Shown here: positions 8,485 to 16,848 of the stretch, in pieces
Position numbering within the stretch: position 1 is the stretch's first letter
How the letters are laid out: each line of letters opens with the position of its first letter
From: Muricoccus nepalensis
GTDB taxonomy: Bacteria > Pseudomonadota > Alphaproteobacteria > Acetobacterales > Acetobacteraceae
DNA length: 48,437 nucleotides
Assembly (NCBI RefSeq): GCF_006438825.1
Contig: NZ_RCZP01000041.1
Span: forward strand, 1 to 48,437
Direction: 5' to 3'
Notes under the pieces: model-generated
What the model was told of the DNA's origin: nothing
Databases searched by the model: none
Seen by the model: only the letters and a program-made list of their open reading frames with translations
Program-made: the position numbers and the translations under genes

Positions 8485-9116
8485 CCTCGGGCCACTCCCC
8501 TCGCCACCGGCACCGTCGCGCAGCCCCCGCGCCGGAACCCGGCACCGGAAGGCCTGCCGCGCCTCCCCGTAGCCGCCGCGACGAACCGTGCCGGGCCGGG
8601 GCGGCCGCAAGGGCGCATCACCGGGACGACATGGCGCATCCGGGACCCGGCGCGCAAGACCCGCTTCCCTGCCAAGACTTGCTCACCTGTCAGAGGCCAT
8701 ACTTCCCATCATCGCAACCGCGACCAGGTCAGAAGCACTGGTGCGACCAAGCGGAACACCGCCTTCCTGCAAGCCCCCGGCGAAGAGGAACGGCTTGCGG
8801 AAACAGCTGGGAGAAGAAATTCTCCCGCATCCTCCTCTCATTGTTGCGAGACGCTGCGGAACGCTCAGCGCCGTTCGGGGAGTTCTCGATGGTTTTGACG
8901 AACTCTCCAGCCACGCAAGTCGTGCACGAAGCGGTTTGTGGGCCCCTACACGCCCATAGTTCACGTCGAAGGACACTTCGCTGAGACCTAGGAGCGGACC
9001 TTCACGCGACGCAAGGATGTCAGCGATCGATGCACGTCAAAACTCCTTCCAACTCGAGCGAGGGGCTGCCTTAGTCTCTGCTGCATTGGTCGTGTAGTCA
9101 CGCGCGAGGTGCTGTC
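8485..9116. other. 632-bp gene-free stretch, falling GC content, possible mobile-element scar
   Basis: GC content drops sharply from about position 8690. Several short overlapping frames on both strands (for example 8683-8976 minus and 8588-8959 plus) show no family pattern, no convincing ribosome site and no third-position bias. I read the stretch as decayed or imported DNA. It must contain the promoter of the gene at 9117 and of the DUF3126-receiver pair. No terminal inverted repeats or target duplications could be found by eye. Confidence 0.5.
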
Positions 9117-10010
9117 ATGCAACTCTGGGCCCTCCAGGCAATCGCAAACGGAGCCACTTCGCTCGCTGAGATCGAGCAACGGCATCCGGTGCTTGGCGAA
9201 AATCTTAGGGAATTCATTAACACCATAAACCGATGCTGCCGCGAGGCTTACTACCGTTTTTCTACTTCTCTGGACGACGTCTTGACGCTTCCTGATCAAC
9301 CGAGTGAGCTTGCGAAAGCCGATGTACTTCGTAAATTGCGGAAGGCCTCTGACAGCGAGTGGTTTCGTGATGTTGCCCGAATTTGCGACAACCTCGCGGC
9401 CGTAGCGGACACCTACGATACCAGCGTTGCGAAGCATATCAACGACGAAAGCATCCCCTGGTCCGAGCGTCATTCTCTATTAACATTTATGAGAATTCTT
9501 CATAAGCATGAGGGCGATCTAAAACAAGATATCCGGAACGCCGTGGATTCTCTTAAGATTAACATCGCAGAATCCCGAATTTCGGAAGCGCGCCAGCAGG
9601 CGTGGACTATGAAAGAGGCAATTGACCTAAACCTGACAAAAATCAACGGCTTGAGCTTAAGAATAATAGGGTCGACGGCAAATGGGGCAAACGAAGTCCT
9701 GACGAAGGAGCAGATTGCAGAACAAGCTCTCCGTCGGCCCGAGCAGGTCCTATTGCTCAACATGGCGATGATGGTGGCGCTTCTGATCATCGGGGCAACG
9801 GTGCTGCAATACGTCTCCTTGCTCGCATTCCCGCTTCTGACCGCCTTCGTTATAACGGCCGTGGTCGTGGTAAACGCCTTTTATCTCCGCAGCATCGACA
9901 AGCTCCACGAGGAACCGTTCATTGAGCTAATGAAGCTAGCATTGCTGAAGTTCTTCGCGCCTCTGTCTCGAAGGCCTGCCCACCACAGCGGACGCAAAGC
10001 GAACGGCTAA
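9117..10010 (+). CDS. Orphan protein with coiled coil and C-terminal membrane hairpin, in low-GC island
   Basis: 297 aa. Not recognised. Residues 1-75 are mixed helix with a Cys pair (NRCCREAYY). About 85-205 is charged and helical, likely coiled coil. About 214-258 holds two adjacent hydrophobic helices (LLNMAMMVALLIIGATVL and LLAFPLLTAFVITAVVVV), then a basic tail. The long cytoplasmic helical part plus a C-terminal hairpin suggests an inner-membrane anchored sensor or effector, but no catalytic motif is visible. GAGGTG lies five bases before the ATG. Codon use is clearly less GC-biased than in its neighbours, so it was probably acquired horizontally. Confidence 0.75.
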   Translation: MQLWALQAIANGATSLAEIEQRHPVLGENLREFINTINRCCREAYYRFSTSLDDVLTLPDQPSELAKADVLRKLRKASDSEWFRDVARICDNLAAVADTYDTSVAKHINDESIPWSERHSLLTFMRILHKHEGDLKQDIRNAVDSLKINIAESRISEARQQAWTMKEAIDLNLTKINGLSLRIIGSTANGANEVLTKEQIAEQALRRPEQVLLLNMAMMVALLIIGATVLQYVSLLAFPLLTAFVITAVVVVNAFYLRSIDKLHEEPFIELMKLALLKFFAPLSRRPAHHSGRKANG

Positions 10011-10212
10011 ACGTCCGTTCAATGCTCCAGGCCGAAGGTGGGCTGAACGTAGAGATGATAGAAGTCGGAGAGCATCAGCTTTCCAGGGCTCTCGGCGGCT
10101 GACAAACCGGCTGCTTACACCCGCGCCCGGCCATCTTTCGTGTGGGAGACGCAATCAACCTTGAGGCTTGGTGATGCGCATCCTGCCCACTGACCCCTGG
10201 CAAAGGAATAAA

Positions 10213-10241
10213 TTGACAAAAAGCTCGCGTTCCCTTAGCAT
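10213..10241 (+). promoter_or_regulatory. Sigma-70-type promoter, predicted leaderless
   Basis: A perfect TTGACA (10213-10218), a 17-bp spacer and TAGCAT (10236-10241). Seven bases past the -10 box is the A of the ATG at 10248, so transcription should begin at or next to the start codon. No ribosome site could then exist. The promoter probably also serves purL 80 bp past the downstream gene. Confidence 0.65.
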
Positions 10242-10247
10242 GAAGTC

Positions 10248-10850
10248 ATGCCCCTCCCCCACGCCCCCCGCCTCACCACCCCCCTCCCCTGGTCCCCCCT
10301 CACCGACTCCCAGTGGCTCGCCCTCCTCCCCTACCTCCTCCCGCGCTCCCCCGCGGGCCGCAAGATCAATGACCTGCGCGCCCGCATGGACGCCATCTTC
10401 CACACCACCGCCCACCACGCCCCCTGGCGGGAGGCCCCGCGCGACCACGCCACCCCCGACACCATCGCCCGCCACTACCGCCGCCTCACCCGCGCCGGCC
10501 TTTGGGAACGCCTTCTTATCGCCCTGGCCGAGACCGACCCCCGCCACCCGCTCCGCAGCATCGAGCACCTGATCGTCCGCGCCGCCCGCCGCGCCCACCG
10601 CCTGCTCGGCCCCGCCTTCCTCCTCCTCGTCCGCCGAATCGGCCTTCGCTCCGCCCTCCCCGCGCCGCCCTGGCTCCTCCCGGACCCCGATTTGTCCGAA
10701 ACCCTCGCGCGCAGCCTCCCGGCGGCGCCGCCCGCCACCCGCGCCGGCCTCGCCGCCCTCAAGACCCGCCTGCGAAGCCTCCGATACCTCCTCCGCGCCG
10801 CCGAGGGCCGCGCCCGCATCCCCCGCAGCGTCCGCCTGGCCTGGCCCTGA
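10248..10850 (+). CDS. DUF4096 (IS5-family transposase N-terminus-like) protein, no catalytic domain
   Basis: 200 aa. Residues 15-100 match the N-terminal domain of IS5-type transposases: [42 protein letters not shown], then [16 protein letters not shown]. The DDE catalytic half is absent; instead a basic Ala/Leu/Arg-rich helical tail runs to the stop. GC content and codon use match the host rather than a recent insertion, and no inverted repeats flank it, so it looks like a retained or domesticated DNA-binding piece rather than a live element. The upstream promoter places transcription start at the ATG. purL begins 80 bases downstream on the same strand. Confidence 0.7.
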   Translation: MPLPHAPRLTTPLPWSPLTDSQWLALLPYLLPRSPAGRKINDLRARMDAIFHTTAHHAPWREAPRDHATPDTIARHYRRLTRAGLWERLLIALAETDPRHPLRSIEHLIVRAARRAHRLLGPAFLLLVRRIGLRSALPAPPWLLPDPDLSETLARSLPAAPPATRAGLAALKTRLRSLRYLLRAAEGRARIPRSVRLAWP

Positions 10851-10930
10851 TCCGCGCCATGCGCCGGGCACCCATCCCCACCCCCGAAAGGACCCTCGAC
10901 AAGCAGCATCCCCCTGCCCAAAACCCGCCC

Positions 10931-13177
10931 ATGCCGAACGCGCCCGCCGAAACCCCCGCGAACCTGCTCGACGAAGCGAAGGCCCGCGCCCTCGCCAAGG
11001 ATTTCGGCCTCAAGGGCGACGAGTTCGACCGCGTCCTCGCCATCCTCGGCCGCACCCCCTCCATGACGGAGCTCGGCATCTTCTCCGTCATGTGGTCGGA
11101 GCACTGCTCCTACAAATCGAGCCGCGTCTGGCTGAAGGAACTCCCCACCAAGGCCCCCTGGGTCATCCACGGCCCCGGCGAGAACGCGGGCGTCATCGAC
11201 ATCGGCGACGGCCTGGCCGCCATCTTCAAGATGGAGTCCCACAACCACCCGAGCTTCATCGAACCCTACCAGGGCGCCGCCACCGGCGTCGGCGGCATCC
11301 TGCGGGACGTCTTCACCATGGGCGCCCGCCCCATCGCCAACCTCAACGCGCTCCGCTTCGGCGCCCTTGACCACCCCCGCACGAAGGCGATCCTCGACGG
11401 CGTCGTCCGCGGCATCGGCGGCTACGGCAACTGCGTCGGCGTGCCCACCGTCGGCGGCGAGGTGAACTTCCACCCCGCCTACAACGGCAACCCGCTCGTC
11501 AACGCCATGACGGTCGGCATCGCGCGCCAGGACCGCATCTTCCTCTCCGCCGCCGCCGGCATCGGCAACCCCGTCGTCTATGTCGGCTCCAAGACCGGCC
11601 GCGACGGCATCCACGGTGCCACCATGGCCAGCGCCGAGTTCTCCGAGGACGCCGAGGAGAAGCGCCCCACCGTCCAGATCGGCGACCCCTTCGCCGAGAA
11701 GCTGCTCATCGAGGCCTGCCTCGAACTCATGGAGACCGACGCCATCGTCGCCATCCAGGACATGGGCGCCGCCGGCCTCACGAGCAGCAGCGTCGAGATG
11801 GCCGGCAAGGGCGGCGTCGGCATCGAACTTGTCATGGACAACGTCCCTCAGCGCGAAACCGGCATGTCCACCTACGAGATGATGCTCAGCGAGAGCCAGG
11901 AGCGCATGCTCATGGTCCTCCGCCCCGGCGAGGAGCACGTCGCCGAGGCCATCTTCCGGAAGTGGGAGCTCGACTTCGCCGTCATCGGCCACATCACCGA
12001 CACCGGCCGCATCACGCTCCGCCACCACGGCATCCTCGAGGCCGACATCCCCCTCGCCCCCCTCGAGTCCGAGGCCCCCCTCTACCGCCGCCCGACCGCC
12101 GAGACCCCGAAGCAGCCCCTGCTGGACCCCGCCTCCGTCCCCGACCCCGTCGGCCTACCGGGGGCGCTCCGCACCCTCCTCGCCTCCCCCGACCTCTGCT
12201 CCCGCCGCTGGATCTGGGACCAGTACGACAGCACCGTCGGCGGCCAGACCGTCCGCCGCCCCGGCGCCGCCGACGCCGCCATCGTGCGCCTCGAGAACAG
12301 CGCCCGCGCGCTGGCCATGACCACCGACGTCACCCCCCGCTACTGCGCCGCCGACCCCGAGGCGGGCGGCGCGCAGGCCGTCGTCGAGACCTGGCGCAAC
12401 ATCACCGCGACGGGCGCGCGCCCGCTCGCCATCACCGACAACATGAACTTCGGCAACCCCGAGCGCCCGGAGATCATGGGCCAGTTCGCCGCCTGCATCC
12501 GCGGCATGAAGGCCGCCTGCGAGGCGCTGGACTACCCCGTCGTCTCCGGCAACGTCTCCCTCTACAACGAGACCCGCGGCGTCGAGCACCCCCAGGCCAT
12601 CCTCCCCACCCCCGCCATCGGCGGCGTCGGCGTGATCGAGGACGCGCGCCAGGCGGTCGGCCTCGCCCCCGCCTCCGGCCAGGAGATCGTCCTCCTCGGC
12701 GAGACCCGAGGCCATCTCGGCCAGTCCCTCTGGCTCCGCGAGATCGCGGGCCGCGAGGAGGGCGCCCCCCCGCCCGTCGACCTCGCCGCCGAGCGCCGCC
12801 ACGGCGACTTCGTCCGCGAGCGCATCCTGGCCGGCAGCGTCACCGCCTGCCACGACCTCGCCGACGGCGGCCTCCTCGTCGCCCTCGCCGAGATGGCGCT
12901 GGCCGCCAACCTCGGCCTCAACCTCGCCAACACGCCCCAGGGCATCCCGGCCCACGCCTTCTGGTTCGGCGAGGACCAGGCCCGCTACCTCTGCGCGACG
13001 CCGGACGCCCCCGCCCTCCTCGCCGCGGCCAAGGCGGCGGGCATTCCCGCCATGCCCATTGCCCGCGCCGCCGGCACCACGGGGGCCTTGGCGCTGCCCG
13101 GCCATCCCGCCATATCCCTTGACGAGCTGCGCGCCGCCCACGAGGGCACCCTTCCCGCCCTCATGCGCGACGCCTGA
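10931..13177 (+). CDS. purL: Phosphoribosylformylglycinamidine synthase subunit PurL
   Basis: 748 aa, the small PurL form that works with PurS and PurQ. It forms FGAM from FGAR, ATP and ammonia. Seen in the sequence: the N-terminal linker, [20 protein letters not shown] (about 43-62), the [20 protein letters not shown] nucleotide segment, [20 protein letters not shown] and the second half with [11 protein letters not shown]. The ATG at 10931 gives [21 protein letters not shown], a normal start. It is separated from purQ by 6.4 kb, unusual for this gene set, and is followed at 13 bases by bolA. Confidence 0.97.
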   Translation: MPNAPAETPANLLDEAKARALAKDFGLKGDEFDRVLAILGRTPSMTELGIFSVMWSEHCSYKSSRVWLKELPTKAPWVIHGPGENAGVIDIGDGLAAIFKMESHNHPSFIEPYQGAATGVGGILRDVFTMGARPIANLNALRFGALDHPRTKAILDGVVRGIGGYGNCVGVPTVGGEVNFHPAYNGNPLVNAMTVGIARQDRIFLSAAAGIGNPVVYVGSKTGRDGIHGATMASAEFSEDAEEKRPTVQIGDPFAEKLLIEACLELMETDAIVAIQDMGAAGLTSSSVEMAGKGGVGIELVMDNVPQRETGMSTYEMMLSESQERMLMVLRPGEEHVAEAIFRKWELDFAVIGHITDTGRITLRHHGILEADIPLAPLESEAPLYRRPTAETPKQPLLDPASVPDPVGLPGALRTLLASPDLCSRRWIWDQYDSTVGGQTVRRPGAADAAIVRLENSARALAMTTDVTPRYCAADPEAGGAQAVVETWRNITATGARPLAITDNMNFGNPERPEIMGQFAACIRGMKAACEALDYPVVSGNVSLYNETRGVEHPQAILPTPAIGGVGVIEDARQAVGLAPASGQEIVLLGETRGHLGQSLWLREIAGREEGAPPPVDLAAERRHGDFVRERILAGSVTACHDLADGGLLVALAEMALAANLGLNLANTPQGIPAHAFWFGEDQARYLCATPDAPALLAAAKAAGIPAMPIARAAGTTGALALPGHPAISLDELRAAHEGTLPALMRDA

Positions 13178-13190
13178 GAGGAACCCGCCC

Positions 13191-13427
13191 ATGGCGATGC
13201 CCGCCGCCGAGATCGAGGCGCTCATCCGCGCCGCCCTGCCCGACGCCCGCATCACAATCGAGGACCTGGCGGGGGACGGCGACCACTACGCCGCCACCGT
13301 CGTCTCCGAGAGCTTCCGCGGCATTCCCCGCGTGCGGCAGCACCAGATCGTCTACGCTGCCCTCCAGGGCCGCATGGGCGGCGCGCTGCACGCCCTCGCC
13401 CTCCAGACCTCCGCCCCCGAGCAGTAG
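13191..13427 (+). CDS. bolA: BolA family protein
   Basis: 78 aa. The BolA fold is evident from the N-terminal helix (AAEIEALIRAALPDARITIE), the GDHYAATVVSESFRG strand-turn and IPRVRQHQIVYAALQGRMGG with the conserved histidine. BolA proteins partner monothiol glutaredoxins in iron-sulfur cluster handling, and grxD starts nine bases downstream. GAGAGGAA precedes the ATG. It lies in the purL-bolA-grxD run. Confidence 0.95.
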   Translation: MAMPAAEIEALIRAALPDARITIEDLAGDGDHYAATVVSESFRGIPRVRQHQIVYAALQGRMGGALHALALQTSAPEQ

Positions 13428-13436
13428 GAGCACCTC

Positions 13437-13778
13437 ATGTCCGACAACCCGACCTTCCAGCAGATCAAGTCCGAGATCGACGCGAGCCCGGTCACCCTCT
13501 TCATGAAGGGCACCCCGGTCTTCCCGCAGTGCGGCTTCTCCGCCCGCGTGGTGCAGATCCTCTCCCACATGGGCGTGCCCTTCCGGGGCGTGAACGTGCT
13601 CGAGAACGCCGAGATCCGCGAGGGCATCAAGGCCTTCTCCAACTGGCCGACCATCCCCCAGCTCTACGTGAAGGGCGAGTTCGTCGGCGGCTGCGACATC
13701 GTCACCGAGATGTTCCAGTCGGGCGAGCTGGCCACCCTGATGTCCGAGAACGGCGTCCCCCACTCCCAGGCGGCCTGA
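13437..13778 (+). CDS. grxD: Monothiol glutaredoxin, Grx4 family
   Basis: 113 aa. The CGFS active site is at Cys32 ([14 protein letters not shown]), followed by [22 protein letters not shown], which holds the glutathione-binding GGCD. It carries or delivers [2Fe-2S] clusters with BolA rather than reducing disulfides. Normal length and start. Confidence 0.97.
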   Translation: MSDNPTFQQIKSEIDASPVTLFMKGTPVFPQCGFSARVVQILSHMGVPFRGVNVLENAEIREGIKAFSNWPTIPQLYVKGEFVGGCDIVTEMFQSGELATLMSENGVPHSQAA

Positions 13779-13789
13779 GCCGCCCCGGC

Positions 13790-15019
13790 GTGCCGCCCGA
13801 CGCCCCGGGCGGCCTCGCCGGCGCCTCCTGGAAGGTCGCCCTCTCCGTCACCCTGCTGATGCAGACGGTGGCGGCCTTCCTCAACCAGGGCGTGCCGGTG
13901 CTGGCGCCGCTGCTCACCGGCAGCGCCGGCCTGCCGCCCGAGGCTGCGGGCCACCTCTCCGCCCTCGGCACGCTCGGCGTCCTCATCTTCCTCGTCGCCG
14001 GCGGCCCCATCCTGGCGCGCCTCGGGCCCGTGCGGACGCTGCAGCTCGGCGCCGCCCTCGGCGCGGCGGGGATGGCCCTCGCCTCCCTCGGCGGGACGCC
14101 GGCCCTGGCCGCGGCGGCGGTGCTCATCGGCCTCGGCTACGGGCCCACGCCGCCCGCCGGCAGCCGCATCCTGGCCGCGACCGCGCCGCCGAGCCACCGC
14201 TCCCTGATCTTCTCCGTCAAGCAGGCCGGGGCGCCGCTCGGCGGCATGGTCGCGGGGCTGGTCCTCGCGCCCGTCGCGGTCGCCTGGGGCGGGGGATGGG
14301 CGCTCGGCCTCGCGGTCGTCGTCGCGCTCCTCTCGGCCGTCCTCATCCAGCCGAGCCGGGTCTCGCTCGACGTCGAGCGGGAGCCGGAGCGGCGGATCGG
14401 GCCGCGCGCCCTGCTCAGCCGCCGCAACCTCGTCGGCCCCTTCGCCGCGCTCCGGCTGCACCCGCTGCTCGCCCCGCTGACGGCCCTCGCCTGCTCGCTG
14501 GCGACGGTGCAGGGCTGCTTCTTCGCCTTCGCGGTCACCTGGCTGACGGAGACGCGGGGGATGACGCTCGTGGAGGCCGGGATGGTCTTCGCGGCCATGC
14601 AGGCGGGCGGCGTGCTGGCGCGGGTGGTGCTCGGCTGGATGGCGGACCGCACGGGCAACGCCGCCATGAACCTTCTCGGCCAGGGGCTGGGCGGCGCCGC
14701 GGTGGTCGCGGTCTTCGTGCTGCTGCCGCCGCTCGGCTTCGGCTGGACCCTGGCGCTCGGCGGCCTCGCGGGGTCGCTGGTCGCGAGCTGGAACGGGATC
14801 TACCAGGCGGAGGTCGCGCGCCTCTCGCCGCCCGGGCGGATCGCCGAGGCGACCGCGGGATCGAGCACGCTCTGCTTCCTCGGCTACCTCGTGCCGCCCG
14901 CCCTTTTCGCGGGGCTGGTGACGCTGACCGGGAGCTGGCTGCTGCCGCAGCTTCTCGCGGCGGGCCAGCTCCTGGTGGTGGCGCTGCTCGTCCTGCCGCG
15001 GCTCCGTCGCGGGGACTAG
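13790..15019 (+). CDS. Major facilitator superfamily transporter
   Basis: 409 aa from GTG at 13790, 11 bases past grxD. About 12 hydrophobic segments are visible. The loop after helix 2 carries LARLGPVRTLQLG, and the second half has GWMADRTGNAAMN, the MFS A-type motif. RSLIFSVKQAGAPLGG in the first half is typical of cyanate/nitrite-like MFS carriers. Substrate unknown. The start is uncertain; no strong ribosome site is seen, but downstream ATGs fall inside helix 1. The end overlaps the convergent DUF3891 gene by four bases (CTAG). Confidence 0.9.
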   Translation: MPPDAPGGLAGASWKVALSVTLLMQTVAAFLNQGVPVLAPLLTGSAGLPPEAAGHLSALGTLGVLIFLVAGGPILARLGPVRTLQLGAALGAAGMALASLGGTPALAAAAVLIGLGYGPTPPAGSRILAATAPPSHRSLIFSVKQAGAPLGGMVAGLVLAPVAVAWGGGWALGLAVVVALLSAVLIQPSRVSLDVEREPERRIGPRALLSRRNLVGPFAALRLHPLLAPLTALACSLATVQGCFFAFAVTWLTETRGMTLVEAGMVFAAMQAGGVLARVVLGWMADRTGNAAMNLLGQGLGGAAVVAVFVLLPPLGFGWTLALGGLAGSLVASWNGIYQAEVARLSPPGRIAEATAGSSTLCFLGYLVPPALFAGLVTLTGSWLLPQLLAAGQLLVVALLVLPRLRRGD

Positions 15020-15792
15020 GCCCCGTCGGCGGGGACCAGGGTCTCGGCGAGGGTGCTCCAGGTCGCCTCGCGGAGGTCGCGGCGCATCGCCTCCTCGTCG
15101 GTCCAGCGGGTTCCCTCGGGCAGGCGGATCGTCTCGCAGCGGAGCGTCAGCGTCGCCTCGCGGAAGGGCCAGGGGTCGAGCGACCAGCGCGCGGTCTCCA
15201 GCCGGACGAGCTTCATCTTGCGGCTGCCGCCGTTCTCCAGCGGCGCCTCCCCGGCCATGTCCGGCTTGGCGAAGCAGAGGGCGAGGGAGAGGGCGTCGGT
15301 GACCGCGACGAGGGCGGAGTTGCGCGCGACCTGGTCCTGCTTCGCGCCCAACTTGGCGATCCAGTCGGCCTGGAGGGCCTCCTCCTTGGTGGCGTTGCGG
15401 TCGATCGCGGCCTTGTCCTTCGGCGGCAGGCTCTCGGGGTCCATGTACTGCGTGTAGATCCGCAGGCCGTGGAGCGAGATCAGCAGCGCCGGCCAGAGGC
15501 CCCAGGCGGCGCGCGCGCGCTCCACGCCGCGCGCCCACATGGGGGCGTGGACGGCCGCGCCCAGGCCGGTGAAGGGATGGGGAAGGCCGGTCTCGGGGTT
15601 GAGGCTCGGCGAGGCCTCCCAGTCCAGCCAGGCGATGTCGTGCTGCCCGGCCGCGAGGATGACCTCGGGCGCCGGGTCCGGCCGGGCGAAGCCGGGGGCG
15701 CCCCAGGCGGCCATCATCTGGCCGGAGAGGAGGGCGTGGGAGGGCTGGGGGATGAGGAGGCGGACGCCGTCCTCCGGGTCTCGCAGGATCAT
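15016..15792 (-). CDS. DUF3891 family protein
   Basis: 258 aa. It begins MILRDPEDGVRLLIPQPSHA, followed by SGQMMAAWG and GQHDIAWLDWEASPSLNPETG, the pattern of DUF3891. The HD-like GQHDIAW and the histidine in LLISLHGLRIYTQ hint at a metal-binding helical fold, but activity is unproven. It lies 57 bases downstream of the IclR regulator on the same strand and may be co-transcribed. Confidence 0.85.
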   Translation of the reverse strand: MILRDPEDGVRLLIPQPSHALLSGQMMAAWGAPGFARPDPAPEVILAAGQHDIAWLDWEASPSLNPETGLPHPFTGLGAAVHAPMWARGVERARAAWGLWPALLISLHGLRIYTQYMDPESLPPKDKAAIDRNATKEEALQADWIAKLGAKQDQVARNSALVAVTDALSLALCFAKPDMAGEAPLENGGSRKMKLVRLETARWSLDPWPFREATLTLRCETIRLPEGTRWTDEEAMRRDLREATWSTLAETLVPADGA

Positions 15793-15849
15793 GCGGGGTC
15801 AACGCGCGAGGCCGGGCTTGGGCACGGCGCCTTTGCCGGCGGCCGCGCC

Positions 15850-16665
15850 TCAGTTCATCTCCATTGCCGCGCCGGCCCGCCGCAGGGCGGGGTCGAAGGG
15901 GTTGAGCCGGGCGGCGATGGCCAGGGCCTCCTTCTTGAGGAGGGCGGCGATGACCTGCCCGCGCTCGGGCGTCAGGTGCTCGGCCGTGCTGCCGACGCTG
16001 AGCGCCGCGACCGCCCGCCCCTCGCGGTCGAGGATGGGCACGCCGATGCCGGTCATGCCCGGCAGGACGCCGGAGCTGCGGTCGCAGTGGCCGTCGCGGC
16101 GCACGCGCGCGAGCTCGGCGCGGAGCGTCGCCTCGTCCAGGCCGCCGACGTCGCGCAGCCGGGCGGCGTTGTGGCGGATCACGTCGTCCTGCTCGGCCTC
16201 GGGCAGGAAGGCGAGGATGGCGAGCCCACCCTGGCCGACCCCGAGCGGCACCCGCCCGCCGATGTCGCCGGTGAGGGAGCGGATCACCAGGGGGCCCGTG
16301 CTGCGGTCGAGGCAGACCGCCTCGTAGCCGTCGCGGAGAAGGAGGAAGTGCGTCTCGCCCAGGGTCTCCGTCAGGCGCAGGAGGACGGGCCGGCAGATCT
16401 GGCGGAGGCCGAGACGGCCGCCGGCGCGCGCGCCCATCTCGAAGAGGCGGAGGCCAAGGGTGTAGCGCTTCGTGCGCGCGTCGACCTCGACGAGCCGCTC
16501 CTGCACGAGGCCGCGGAGGACGCGGTGCGCGCTCGGGCGCGGGAGGGCGGCGGCCTCGGCGAGGTCGGTGAGGCGGAGCCCCTCGGGGCCGCCCTCGGCC
16601 AGGGCATTCAGGAGGCGGGCGGCGCGGTGGAGCACGCCCGCGCTGCCGGCGTCGTCGGGGTCCAT
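15850..16665 (-). CDS. IclR family transcriptional regulator
   Basis: 271 aa. The N-terminal winged helix (about 9-70) contains HRAARLLNALAEGGPEGLRLTD, AALPRPSAHRVLRGLVQERLV and KRYTLGLRLFEMG. The C-terminal ligand-binding GAF-like domain contains TGIGVPILDREGRAVAALSV. The ATG at 16663-16665 gives MDPDDAG; a much longer upstream frame is an artefact. It is divergent from the FAD oxidoreductase, and a perfect dyad at 16715-16731 lies between them, so it probably controls both. Confidence 0.93.
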   Translation of the reverse strand: MDPDDAGSAGVLHRAARLLNALAEGGPEGLRLTDLAEAAALPRPSAHRVLRGLVQERLVEVDARTKRYTLGLRLFEMGARAGGRLGLRQICRPVLLRLTETLGETHFLLLRDGYEAVCLDRSTGPLVIRSLTGDIGGRVPLGVGQGGLAILAFLPEAEQDDVIRHNAARLRDVGGLDEATLRAELARVRRDGHCDRSSGVLPGMTGIGVPILDREGRAVAALSVGSTAEHLTPERGQVIAALLKKEALAIAARLNPFDPALRRAGAAMEMN

Positions 16666-16714
16666 GGCTAAGGTTCCGGTAAAAGGGGATAGCGGGCGGC
16701 GATTGGGGTCATAA

Positions 16715-16731
16715 CTTCCATTATGTGGAAG
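16715..16731. promoter_or_regulatory. Perfect inverted repeat, likely IclR-type operator
   Basis: CTTCCA-TTATG-TGGAAG, six-base arms with a five-base spacer, in the AT-richer 183-base gap between the IclR gene and the oxidoreductase. The half-site TGGAA is shared with known IclR operators, though the arms are arranged the other way round here. An ATG inside this dyad (16723) is not a credible start. Confidence 0.6.
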
Positions 16732-16848
16732 CTGTTCGGGAAAAAGTCCATCCGGCGAACTTTGCGATTGCCTCGGGGGGCCGGGGCCGCGAAGCATGGG
16801 CGCGATCCTGGCGTGGAGGCGTGCCTTGAGGCGTTCGCGGTACCGGGC

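Noticed and set aside
8683-8976. Short minus-strand frame in the gene-free stretch
   Set aside because: No family pattern, no ribosome site and overlapping competing frames on the other strand.
10475-12028. Minus-strand frame opposite purL
   Set aside because: Gly/Ala/Asp/Val-rich composition is the antisense of a real gene, with no ribosome site and no family features.
16723-16848. Longer start for the FAD oxidoreductase (MWKLFGKK)
   Set aside because: The ATG is within the operator dyad, and the extra residues are not part of the family's N-terminus.
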